Both the position numbers and the translations under genes were made by a program. Below the pieces are notes generated by a model, which did not search any database, was not told the origin of the DNA, and saw only the letters and a list, made by a program, of their open reading frames with translations. Shown here in pieces: positions 17,755 to 25,600 of a DNA stretch of 64,000 bases. Each line of letters starts with the position of its first letter. Within the stretch, counting starts at the first letter, position 1. This stretch comes from Natronosporangium hydrolyticum (GTDB taxonomy: Bacteria; Actinomycetota; Actinomycetes; Mycobacteriales; Micromonosporaceae), in assembly GCF_016925615.1 (NCBI RefSeq), contig NZ_CP070499.1, forward strand, positions 3,472,001 through 3,536,000, written 5' to 3'.

Positions 17755-18306
17755 ATGGCGCACGACAGCACCGCTACCGACCCTGTGCCGAGCCCGGATC
17801 AGGTGGACGAGATCACCGAGGCCTGGCGACGGGAGCGACCCGCTACCCCGGTGGAGTCGATCCAGGTGATCACCCGAATCACCCGGCTGGCGAAGCTCTT
17901 CGCCGACGACCGACGGCGGACGCTCGGCCAGCTCGGGATCGACTCAGCCACCCTGGACCTGCTCGCCACCCTGCGCCGCGCCGGCCCGCCATACCAGCTC
18001 TCCCCCGGCCAACTGGCGCAGCGTGCCCTGGTCAGCGCCGGAGCGGTCAGTCAGCGGGTGGCCCGCGCGCAACGGAGCGGCCTGGTCGCGCGGCAGCCGG
18101 CCGGCGGCGACGGCCGAGGTGTCCTGGTCACGCTCACCGCCGCCGGCCACGCGCTGGTGGAACGGACCGTGGACGAGCTGCTACGACACGAGGAGACCCT
18201 GCTCGCGCCGCTTACGGCGCCGCAACGGAAGCAACTCGCGGCGACCCTTCGTGCGCTGCTGACTCAGTTGTCGGCGGCTCGCTCCGAGCCCCCTGCCGGA
18301 CACTGA
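17755..18306 (+). CDS. MarR-family transcriptional regulator
   Basis: A 183-residue MarR-type dimeric winged-helix repressor. The wHTH spans about residues 60-125: the recognition region reads LAQRALVSAGAVSQRVARAQ and the wing reads L-V-A-R-Q-P-A-G-G-D-G-R-G-V-L-V-T-L-T. Helical dimerisation segments lie at both ends. Matching palindromes at its own start and at the SDR start make these its likely targets. Its last 95 bp overlap the 3' end of the convergent PAP2 gene. Confidence 0.92.
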   Translation: MAHDSTATDPVPSPDQVDEITEAWRRERPATPVESIQVITRITRLAKLFADDRRRTLGQLGIDSATLDLLATLRRAGPPYQLSPGQLAQRALVSAGAVSQRVARAQRSGLVARQPAGGDGRGVLVTLTAAGHALVERTVDELLRHEETLLAPLTAPQRKQLAATLRALLTQLSAARSEPPAGH

Positions 18307-19186
18307 CCGAGCCGTTGCGCGGCGGCACCGCCACGTGGACGCTGGCCAACACCAACGCCATCATCAGACTCGCCGCGCCGACGATCCCGGCGGCCCCACC
18401 CGCGTACGCGGTGAAGAGTAGCTGCTGGTCATACCAGGCGGGCTGCGCCGCCAACTCCCGCGCGGTCAGGAACATCATCCCGCCTGCGCCGGCCAGCAGA
18501 ACCAGCCCCACCAGCAGCAGCGTCAACAGCGGCTTCCGGTGGCCCGGCGAGGGCCCGGCCGCCCGGTCCTGGTGGTGCGCGATCGCCAGCACCAGCCCGG
18601 CCACCGCCGCCCACACCCCCACCACGAGGAATGATGCCACCGCGTCACTGGGCCGGTGCCAGCCGGCGGAGAGCGTCGCCACCCCGGCCAACCCCGCGTA
18701 CGCGCCGCCGATCAGGCCCGCCACCCCCCGCACCGCCGGCGGCAGGACCAGCACCAGCGCCACCGCCACGGAAGCGGCGACGGTGGTGTGGCCGCTGGGC
18801 AGGCTGTTGCCGGCGCCCACCCGCTCCAGGTCGACGCCGAACTCCGGCCGCTCGATCGCGTACTTCAACACCTGGGTGGTGAGGTTCGCCCCGATGATCA
18901 GCAGGGTGGCGGCGGCCGCGAGCGCCACCCGGCGCCGCATCAACGCGATAAAACCGATCACGATGGTGGCGGCCGCCAGCGACAACACCGTCATCGCGCT
19001 CAGCACCACATCGACGACTTCGTCGATGTGTTCCTGGCCGATGCTGTTGCCGTTGAGCGCAACGGTGTCGAGCAGCTGACCACGGCGCGTGGCCACAAAC
19101 ACGCGACGGATCAGCTCGAACGCTGCCACCTGGGCAGCCACCAGCAGCAGCAGCCATGCCGCCAAGCCCCACGTCAACCGTCGCAT
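18212..19186 (-). CDS. PAP2-family membrane phosphatase
   Basis: About 324 residues with six or more membrane helices and the PAP2 catalytic signature: K-Y-A-I-E-R-P (a shortened K-x-R-P motif), P-S-G-H-T-T-V and G-W-H-R-P-S-D. Relatives dephosphorylate phosphatidic acid or undecaprenyl diphosphate at the outer face of the membrane. The C-terminal tail after the last helix is polar and overlaps the convergent MarR gene by 95 bp. The ATG at 19186 is used; an in-frame GTG lies two codons earlier. It is the last gene of a same-strand run that includes HAD, alcohol dehydrogenase and aldehyde dehydrogenase. Confidence 0.88.
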   Translation of the reverse strand: MRRLTWGLAAWLLLLVAAQVAAFELIRRVFVATRRGQLLDTVALNGNSIGQEHIDEVVDVVLSAMTVLSLAAATIVIGFIALMRRRVALAAAATLLIIGANLTTQVLKYAIERPEFGVDLERVGAGNSLPSGHTTVAASVAVALVLVLPPAVRGVAGLIGGAYAGLAGVATLSAGWHRPSDAVASFLVVGVWAAVAGLVLAIAHHQDRAAGPSPGHRKPLLTLLLVGLVLLAGAGGMMFLTARELAAQPAWYDQQLLFTAYAGGAAGIVGAASLMMALVLASVHVAVPPRNGSVSVRQGARSEPPTTESAAHEGSPRVASVAAP

Positions 19187-19271
19187 GCGCACACGTTAGC
19201 GGGTACCGGCCAAAGCGACATCCCGCATCCTGCCATGTCCTCCGACCCGATGATGCCGACGGGAGGGCGGC

Positions 19272-19949
19272 TCAACTCGTGGCCGAAGCGCCGACTGGGC
19301 GACCGGCGGGCCGCACCACCGGCAACCGGTGTCCGGCGAGCAGGTCGGCGAGCCGGCCACCGGGGTGCAGCACCTCGGCCCGCAACCCGCACTGCCTCGC
19401 CGCGTTGACATTCTCTGCCTTGTCGTCGATGAAGAGCACCTGCCCGGCCGGCTCCGCCAGCGCCCCGAGCACCGCTTCGAAGTAGGCGTGGTCGGGCTTG
19501 GCGTGGCCCACCGTGGCGGAGTAGAAACGCTGATCGAACCGGACCCGGTAACCGAGCTGGTCGTCCATGAACTCCGCGCGCGCGATGTCCTGATTGGAGG
19601 CTAGTACGCAGCGGATTCCCGCCTCCCGCAGCGTGTCCACCAGAGTCAGCGCCGCCGGGTCCGGAACGATGCCGACCTCGTACCAGTCCGCCAGGAACCG
19701 CTCGGGCTCCGCCAGCCAGCCCCAGTCCGCCAGCGCCGCCGCCAAGACCGTGCGCGGGTCCCCCACCCCGAGCAACACCTGGTCGAGGTAGAGCCGTTCG
19801 TGGAACAGGTGGTGGAAGAAGGCGTCAAGCTTCTCCCGGGGCCAGCCGTACCGCTCCTGGAAGTGGGCGTGCAGCGGGCCTGCCCGCTGCAGCACACCGT
19901 CAGCGTCGAACAGGACCGTAGAGATCGGGAGCGGGTTACCGTCAGCCAT
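19272..19949 (-). CDS. HAD-family hydrolase
   Basis: A 225-residue HAD phosphatase of subfamily IA. Motif I is F-D-A-D-G-V-L, motif II is L-A-S-N-Q-D, motif III is the Lys in G-H-A-K-P-D, and motif IV is F-I-D-D-K-A-E-N-V. The helical cap falls between motifs I and II (about 20-90). The substrate is unknown. It starts 23 bp after the alcohol dehydrogenase stop and probably shares its transcript. Confidence 0.9.
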   Translation of the reverse strand: MADGNPLPISTVLFDADGVLQRAGPLHAHFQERYGWPREKLDAFFHHLFHERLYLDQVLLGVGDPRTVLAAALADWGWLAEPERFLADWYEVGIVPDPAALTLVDTLREAGIRCVLASNQDIARAEFMDDQLGYRVRFDQRFYSATVGHAKPDHAYFEAVLGALAEPAGQVLFIDDKAENVNAARQCGLRAEVLHPGGRLADLLAGHRLPVVRPAGRPVGASATS

Positions 19950-19972
19950 CCCCGCAGGCTACCGGCCAGGCC

Positions 19973-21058
19973 TTACCGAAACATCACGACGCTACGCGCG
20001 CCGGCGCCCAAACCGGCCAGCGCGGCGCCCACCTCCGCGAGCTGGATCCGCTCGGTGACCAGGGCAGACAGCTCCAGTTGGCCGGCCCGGTACTCATCGA
20101 GCAACCTGGGCACCTCGACCACGGGATCGGTACTGCCATAGACGCTGGCCGTCAGGGTACGGGCGAAGTGGCCGATCTCGAGTGCGTTGAAGGTGAGGTC
20201 GTCGGTGCGGGACCCGAGTCCGACTACGGTGGCGCGACCACCCCGGCGCGTCGCCGACCACGCCGCCCGGATGGTCGAGGCCTTCCCGACGCACTCGATG
20301 GCATGGTCGGCCCCCCGGCCCCCGGTCAACGCCCGCACCCGGCGGCCCAGGTCGGGGCCGGGCGCCAAGAGTTCGGTGGCGCCCAGCCGGTAAGCCAGCT
20401 CGGCCTTGCCCGGCACCGGATCCACCGCGATGATCGGGTCTGCTCCGGCCAGCCGGGCCCCCTGCAGGGCGGCGAGCCCGACCCCGCCGAGCCCGATCAC
20501 CACCACCGACTCGCCGGGCCGGACCCCGGCAGCATTACGGACCGCGCCCACCCCGGTGAGTACGGCGCAGCCCAGCAGTGCCGCCTCGGGCAGCGGGATG
20601 TCCTCCGGCAGCCGGATGCAGGCCTGCTCGGCGACGACGGTCTCGGTGGCGAAGGCTCCGATCCCGAGCCCGGGGTGCAGTGGCCGCCCGGCGGCATCGA
20701 CGGCGTACTGCCGGGACCAGTCGTCGTCGGCGTGGGCGCACAGCCATGGCTCGCCCCGATCACACCACCAGCATTGCCGGCAGGCCGGGGCCCAGTTGAG
20801 CACCACCGGGTCGCCCGGCGCCAGCCCGGTCACCCCGGGACCGACCTCGGCCACCCGGCCGGCGCCCTCGTGGCCGAGCACCACCGGCACCTGGTGCCGG
20901 AGCGTGCCCTCGGCGATGGAACGGTCGGAGTGGCAGACGCCGGTAGCGTGGAGTTCGATCCGTACCTGTCCCGGGCCGGGGTCAGGCAGCGTGATCTCCT
21001 CGATCCGGAGCGGCTGCCCGACCCCGGACACCACCGCTGCGGGCACTGTCCGGCTCAT
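19973..21058 (-). CDS. Zinc-dependent alcohol dehydrogenase (MDR family)
   Basis: A 361-residue medium-chain alcohol dehydrogenase resembling the class III/NDMA-dependent group. The catalytic zinc ligands lie in GVCHSD and GHEGAGRV. The four structural-zinc cysteines are in CRQCWWCDRGEPWLC, and the NAD motif is G-L-G-G-V-G-L. Its ATG overlaps the stop of the aldehyde dehydrogenase gene. Together they would oxidise an alcohol to an acid; the acyl-CoA dehydrogenase upstream suggests use on fatty or short-chain acyl substrates. Confidence 0.93.
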   Translation of the reverse strand: MSRTVPAAVVSGVGQPLRIEEITLPDPGPGQVRIELHATGVCHSDRSIAEGTLRHQVPVVLGHEGAGRVAEVGPGVTGLAPGDPVVLNWAPACRQCWWCDRGEPWLCAHADDDWSRQYAVDAAGRPLHPGLGIGAFATETVVAEQACIRLPEDIPLPEAALLGCAVLTGVGAVRNAAGVRPGESVVVIGLGGVGLAALQGARLAGADPIIAVDPVPGKAELAYRLGATELLAPGPDLGRRVRALTGGRGADHAIECVGKASTIRAAWSATRRGGRATVVGLGSRTDDLTFNALEIGHFARTLTASVYGSTDPVVEVPRLLDEYRAGQLELSALVTERIQLAEVGAALAGLGAGARSVVMFR

Positions 21059-22491
21059 GACCGCGGCTCCGGCAGTTGCACCGAGGTGAGCTCCTGGTAC
21101 TCCGCGAGCCCGTACCGGCCGTGCTCGCGCCCGAGCCCGGAGTCGCCGTACCCGCCGAATGGAGCCACCGGGTTGAACGCCGCGCCGTTGATGTCGACCT
21201 GCCCGGTGCGCAGACGGCGCGCGACCGCCACTGCGCGCTCTGGATCGGCCGACCAGACTCCACCGGTGAGTCCGTACCGGGAGTGGTTGGCGATCCGAAC
21301 CGCCTCGTCGACGTCCCGGTACGGCAGGATCGACAGCACCGGGCCGAAGACCTCCTCCTGGGCCAGTTCGCTGCCCGGCGGCACGTCGGCGAGCACAGTG
21401 GGTGCGACGTAGTGCCCGGTCTCCGGCAGCCCGGTGGCGGCCGGTCCACCGGTCACCAGCCGCGCTCCGGCGGCTATCCCCTGCTGCACCAACGACTGGA
21501 CCCGATCTCGTTGGGCCGCGGAGACCAACGGCCCGAGCCGGGTGCCGGGGTCGGTGGGGTCGCCGACGGTGAAGCCGGCGGCGTACTCGCCAGCGCGCTC
21601 CACCGCCTCCTCGTACGCCGAGGTGTGCACCAGCATCCGGGAAAGCGCCGTGCAGGTCTGCCCGGTGTTCAGAAAGCAGTTGGCCACGCCGACCTTGACC
21701 GCGACGCGGTGGTCCGCGTCGGGCAGCAGGATGTTGGCCGACTTGCCGCCCAGCTCCAACGCCACCCGGGTGAGCTGCCCGGCTGCGGCTGCCGCGACCT
21801 GCCGGCCGGCTCTGGTGGAGCCGGTGAACGAGACCAGGTCCACGGTGGGGTCGGCGACGAGCTCCGCGCCGATCGCAGCGCCGGGACCGCAGATCAGGTT
21901 GAACCCGCCCGGCGGTAGGCCGGCGGCGTCGATGATCTCAGTGAGCAGGTAGGTCGAGAGCGGGGTCAGTTCGCTGGGTTTGAGCACCACCGGGCAGCCG
22001 GCCGCGAGCGCCGGAGCGATCTTCGCGATCGCCTGGTGGATCGGGTAGTTCCAGGGCGTGATCGCGGCGACCACGCCGACCGGTTGCCGGTACACCCGCG
22101 AGTGGCCGATCAACTCCGGCTCGGCCGCCGGCTCGGCCAGCAGGCTGAGGTAACCGTCGAGCACCTGCAGCGGCAGGCCGACCTGCAGCGACCGGGAGAC
22201 TCGCCGAGGGGCGCCCATCTCGGCGGTGATCAGATCCGCGAGTTCGTCGTGCCGGGCGGCGAGCCCGTCCCGGATCGCCCGCAGGACGGCGACCCGTTCC
22301 GGCAGGCTGGTCGCCGCCCAGACCGGGAAGGCAGCCCGGGCGGCGCTGAGCGCCCTGGCCAGGTCGGCCGGCCCGGCGTCGGGGACGGTGCCGATCACGG
22401 CGCCAGTGGCGGGATTGGTCACCGGCCGCCGCTCGTCGCTGCTGGGCGAGGCCCAGCTTCCACCAATGTAGAGAGTGTCGTGCGTGATCAC
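21055..22491 (-). CDS. NAD(P)-dependent aldehyde dehydrogenase
   Basis: A 478-residue member of the aldehyde dehydrogenase superfamily. The general-base Glu is in LELGGKSANI and the catalytic Cys in FLNTGQTCTALSR. The oxyanion Asn (ITPWNYPIHQ) and the cofactor segment F-T-G-S-T-R-A-G are present. The GTG at 22491 is chosen because GGAGG lies 8 bp upstream; an earlier GTG at 22500 would overlap that site. It lies between the acyl-CoA dehydrogenase and alcohol dehydrogenase genes. Confidence 0.94.
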   Translation of the reverse strand: MITHDTLYIGGSWASPSSDERRPVTNPATGAVIGTVPDAGPADLARALSAARAAFPVWAATSLPERVAVLRAIRDGLAARHDELADLITAEMGAPRRVSRSLQVGLPLQVLDGYLSLLAEPAAEPELIGHSRVYRQPVGVVAAITPWNYPIHQAIAKIAPALAAGCPVVLKPSELTPLSTYLLTEIIDAAGLPPGGFNLICGPGAAIGAELVADPTVDLVSFTGSTRAGRQVAAAAAGQLTRVALELGGKSANILLPDADHRVAVKVGVANCFLNTGQTCTALSRMLVHTSAYEEAVERAGEYAAGFTVGDPTDPGTRLGPLVSAAQRDRVQSLVQQGIAAGARLVTGGPAATGLPETGHYVAPTVLADVPPGSELAQEEVFGPVLSILPYRDVDEAVRIANHSRYGLTGGVWSADPERAVAVARRLRTGQVDINGAAFNPVAPFGGYGDSGLGREHGRYGLAEYQELTSVQLPEPRS

Positions 22492-22514
22492 AGATAGCAC
22501 CTCCGGGTACCGTC

Positions 22515-23666
22515 TCAGCGGAACGCGCTGACCCCGGTCAGCGCCCGACCGATGATCAGTTGCTGGATCTGGCTGGTGCCTTCGTAGACGGTGGTGACCC
22601 GGGCGTCGCGCAGATACTTGCCCACCGGGTACTCATCCACGTAACCGTACCCGCCGAAGACCTGTAGCGCGGAGTTCGCGGCGCGCACCGCGGCCTCACT
22701 CGCGTAGAGCTTGGCGATGGACGCCTCGGTCTCGAACGGCTCACCACGGTCGATGAGGTCGGCGGCCCGCCAGACCAGCAGCCGGGCGGCGTCGGTCGCC
22801 ATCGCGATCTCCGCGAGCAGTTGCTGCACCAGCTGGAAGCCGGCGATCGGACGCCCGAACTGGTGCCGGACCTTGGCGTACTCGACCGCCGCGGTCAGGC
22901 ATCCCTGCAGGATGCCAACGCAGCCGGCGGCGAGCGAGAGCCGCCCCTTGGCGAGCGCGTTCATCGCGATGGTGAAGCCCTGTCCCAGCTCCCCCAGTTG
23001 GGCGCTGGCGGGCACCTCCACCTCGTCGAGGGTGAGTTGGGCGGTAGCCTGGCCCCGCAGGCCCAGCTTCCCGTGGATCTCAGTGGCGGCGAAGCCGGGC
23101 GAGTCGGTCGGGACGAGAAAGGCGGTAATCCCCTTGGGGCCGGCCTCGCCGGTGCGGGCGAAGATCAATGCGACCTTCGCGGTGCTGCCGTTGGTGATGA
23201 ACGTCTTGGACCCGGTCAACCGCCATCGGTCGCCGACGGCGACCGCCCGAGTGGTAAGTGAGGCGGCGTCGGAGCCGGCCTCCGGTTCGGTGAGCCCGAA
23301 ACAGCCAAGTGCCTCGCCGGCGCAGAGCGCCGGCAGCCAGCGCTGGCGCTGGTCGTCGGTGCCGTACCCGGCGATGCTCCGCCCGACCAGGCCGAGCGAG
23401 ACCGAGAAGATGCCCCGGATCGACGAGTCGCCCCGGCCGAGTTCCTCGGTGACCAGACAGTACGTCAAGTGGTCGCCGCCGACCCCGCCGTCGGCCTCCG
23501 GGATGGTGAGTCCGAGCAGGCCCAACTGGCCCAACCGCCGCACGACGGTCGGGTCGACCTGCTCGGCCCGGTCCCACTCGGCCGCGTGCGGCACGATCTC
23601 GCGGTCGACGAAGTCCGCTGCCAACCGGCGCACCGCCGCCTGCTCCTCCGACAACACGAGATCCAT
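22515..23666 (-). CDS. Acyl-CoA dehydrogenase (short/medium-chain type)
   Basis: A 383-residue flavoprotein that introduces the trans-2 double bond into acyl-CoAs. Family segments are present in order: CFGLTEPEAGSDAASL, KTFITNGSTA, QVFGGYGYVDEYPV and, near the C-terminus, VYEGTSQIQQLIIGRAL, which carries the catalytic Glu. The start is at MDLVLSEEQ (GGGAG 8 bp upstream); a longer frame reaching into the operator region is unlikely. It is the first gene of the run acyl-CoA dehydrogenase, aldehyde dehydrogenase, alcohol dehydrogenase, and is divergent from a TetR gene with a palindrome between them. Confidence 0.94.
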   Translation of the reverse strand: MDLVLSEEQAAVRRLAADFVDREIVPHAAEWDRAEQVDPTVVRRLGQLGLLGLTIPEADGGVGGDHLTYCLVTEELGRGDSSIRGIFSVSLGLVGRSIAGYGTDDQRQRWLPALCAGEALGCFGLTEPEAGSDAASLTTRAVAVGDRWRLTGSKTFITNGSTAKVALIFARTGEAGPKGITAFLVPTDSPGFAATEIHGKLGLRGQATAQLTLDEVEVPASAQLGELGQGFTIAMNALAKGRLSLAAGCVGILQGCLTAAVEYAKVRHQFGRPIAGFQLVQQLLAEIAMATDAARLLVWRAADLIDRGEPFETEASIAKLYASEAAVRAANSALQVFGGYGYVDEYPVGKYLRDARVTTVYEGTSQIQQLIIGRALTGVSAFR

Positions 23667-23689
23667 CGACGCCACTCCCGATGACCAGT

Positions 23690-23708
23690 AAACTATCACT
23701 GTTAGTTT
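23690..23708. promoter_or_regulatory. Candidate TetR operator in the divergent promoter region
   Basis: AAACTA-N7-TAGTTT is a perfect 6-bp inverted repeat in the 97-bp gap between the acyl-CoA dehydrogenase start (23666) and the TetR start (23764). Position and symmetry fit a TetR autorepressor that also controls the divergent catabolic genes. Confidence 0.6.
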
Positions 23709-23763
23709 CCGGGTTCACCTTAACCTACGAGGCGCCGGAACCGAAACGAGAGGACCGCTGCTG

Positions 23764-24405
23764 ATGGCGCGGCCAGCCCGACCAGTCCTGAGCCGGCAAC
23801 GCATCATCGAGACGGCGACGACGATCATCGACACCGAGGGCCTACCCGCGCTCTCCACCCGGCGGCTCGCCCGGGAACTGCGGGTCCAGGCCCCCTCGCT
23901 CTACAACCACTTCGCCACCAAAGAGGAGATCCTCGACGCGGTCGGCGACGCGATCATCGCCGGCGTGGACCTGTCGATGTTCGGCCGGGACGCGTGGCCC
24001 GACGCGCTGCGTAGCTGGGCTCACGCCTACCGGGCGGCCTACGCCGCGCACCCGAACGTAGTGCCCTTCCTGGTCCACGGCCCTGGCCGGCGGCCGGCGG
24101 CGCTCCGGTTGGCCGACGCGGTCTACGGTGCGCTCGTCGACGCCGGCTGGCCACCCCGGTACGCCACCCGGATCGGGGCCACCATGCGGTTCTTCATCGC
24201 CGGCTCCGCGCTCGGCTCGTTCGCGCTCGGCTTCCCCGCCGATCCGGCGCTCTACGACGAGAACTATCCCCATCTGACCGACGCGCACCGGTTGAGCGAA
24301 CACCGCAGCGAGGTCGACGACGGCGCTTTCGAACTCGGGCTCGAGTCACTGATCAAAGGGTTCGAGTCGCTCTACCCCGCGGTCGTCAAGCAGCCGGCAG
24401 ATTGA
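23764..24405 (+). CDS. TetR-family transcriptional regulator
   Basis: A 213-residue TetR protein. The HTH spans about residues 10-57, including LSTRRLARELRVQAPSLYNH, F and A-T-K-E-E-I. The rest is a helical ligand domain of the TetR_C type. It is divergent from the acyl-CoA/aldehyde/alcohol dehydrogenase genes across a palindrome and overlaps the 3' end of the convergent acyl-CoA dehydrogenase gene by 20 bp. It is the likely local regulator of the catabolic cluster, perhaps responding to an acyl-CoA. Confidence 0.93.
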   Translation: MARPARPVLSRQRIIETATTIIDTEGLPALSTRRLARELRVQAPSLYNHFATKEEILDAVGDAIIAGVDLSMFGRDAWPDALRSWAHAYRAAYAAHPNVVPFLVHGPGRRPAALRLADAVYGALVDAGWPPRYATRIGATMRFFIAGSALGSFALGFPADPALYDENYPHLTDAHRLSEHRSEVDDGAFELGLESLIKGFESLYPAVVKQPAD

Positions 24406-25600
24406 CCGCGCTGGCCAGGGCGCCGCGGTGGCGGTCGGCGGAGCCGAGCGCCACCGCGGCGGACTTGGCCCGCTTCAGAAACAGGTGGGCCGGGTGCTCC
24501 CAGGTGAAGCCGATCCCACCGTGCAGCTGCACGCACTCCTCGGCCGCGGCGACCGCCACCGGGGCGCAGAACGACTGGGCCAGGGCCGCCGCCACCACGG
24601 CCTCCCCGGCAGCGCCACCGGCCTCGGTCGACTCGGCCTGCGCCAGCACCGCCGCCGCGTAGTCGGCGACCGCCCGGGCCTGGCTGACCGCCACCCAGAC
24701 ATCGGCCAGCCGATGCTTCACCGCCTGAAACGACCCCACCGGCCGGCCGAACTGATGCCGGGTCCGAACATAATCCACAGTGGTATCCAGGCACCACTGT
24801 GCCACCCCGACCTGTTCGGCCGCGAGCAGCGCCGCCCCGGTGGTGAGCGCGGTGGCCACCGCTGCCGCGCCCGCCGGCGGGTCGGTCAACCGCTGCCCGA
24901 CGGCCTGGCTCAGACGCAAATCGCACAGCGGGCGGGTCAGATCGAAGCTGGTCACGGAGTTACCGGTCACTCCGGCGGCGGTCGCCGGGACCGCGTACAG
25001 ACCGGATTCGGTCGGCACCAGCAACGTCGTCGCGGCGCCGGCATCGGCAACCCCGACCACCGCGCCGGTGAGTAGCTGATCCTCGTCGGCGACGACGGTG
25101 GGCGCCCACCGACCTGGCGGGGTGGCGAACGGCACCGTCAACGCCGCCACCGCGTCACCCGCCGCCAGCGACCGCAGCAGCTCGTCGCGGGCGGGTCCGG
25201 GCGGGGCGGCCAGCAGCGCGGCGGTGGCCAGCACCGCGCTGCCCAGGTACGGCACGGGGGCGATCGCCCGGCCCAGCTCGGTCAGCACCACCGACACCTC
25301 GCGCCAACCGGCGCCGCCGCCCTCGTACCGCTCCGGGATCGCCAGCCCGGCCAGCCCCATCTCCCGCGCCAGGGTCTGCCACAGTCGTCGGTCCGGATCA
25401 AGATCGGCCGACTCGCACCGGGCGAGCACCTGCTCCGGTGGGCTGAGCTGGGTCAACATCTCGCGCACCGCGGCGCGGAGCTGGGTCTCGGTCTCGGTCT
25501 CGACCAGGTCGACGGCGGGCGGGGCGGTGGCCGTGGCCGGGTCGGTGGCCGCAGGCGGGTCGGTGGCCGCAGGCGGGTCGGTGGCGCGCGAGTCAGTCAT
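24386..25600 (-). CDS. Acyl-CoA dehydrogenase beta-like subunit (no catalytic Glu at the usual position)
   Basis: A 404-residue acyl-CoA dehydrogenase-fold protein. A Pro/Ala/Thr-rich N-terminus (about 1-30) comes from an 18-bp direct repeat near 25543-25580. The fold segments are present (TRHQFGRPVGSFQAVKHRLA, QLHGGIGFTWEHPAH), but the C-terminus lacks the Y-E-G-T type motif that supplies the catalytic Glu in single-chain enzymes. Its ATG overlaps the stop of the next acyl-CoA dehydrogenase gene. This matches the actinobacterial alpha2beta2 FadE/ChsE arrangement, in which one chain gives catalysis and the other gives structure and FAD contacts. Confidence 0.88.
   Translation of the reverse strand: MTDSRATDPPAATDPPAATDPATATAPPAVDLVETETETQLRAAVREMLTQLSPPEQVLARCESADLDPDRRLWQTLAREMGLAGLAIPERYEGGGAGWREVSVVLTELGRAIAPVPYLGSAVLATAALLAAPPGPARDELLRSLAAGDAVAALTVPFATPPGRWAPTVVADEDQLLTGAVVGVADAGAATTLLVPTESGLYAVPATAAGVTGNSVTSFDLTRPLCDLRLSQAVGQRLTDPPAGAAAVATALTTGAALLAAEQVGVAQWCLDTTVDYVRTRHQFGRPVGSFQAVKHRLADVWVAVSQARAVADYAAAVLAQAESTEAGGAAGEAVVAAALAQSFCAPVAVAAAEECVQLHGGIGFTWEHPAHLFLKRAKSAAVALGSADRHRGALASAVNLPAA

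Noticed and set aside
22501-22514. Possible separate promoter between the acyl-CoA and aldehyde dehydrogenase genes
   Set aside because: The gap is only 14-23 bp and is taken up by the ribosome-binding site, so one transcript is simpler.
25543-25580. Two copies of an 18-bp direct repeat, considered as a possible CRISPR or mobile-element trace
   Set aside because: The repeat is inside a coding region, codes for an ATDPPA-type N-terminal repeat and has no spacer structure.
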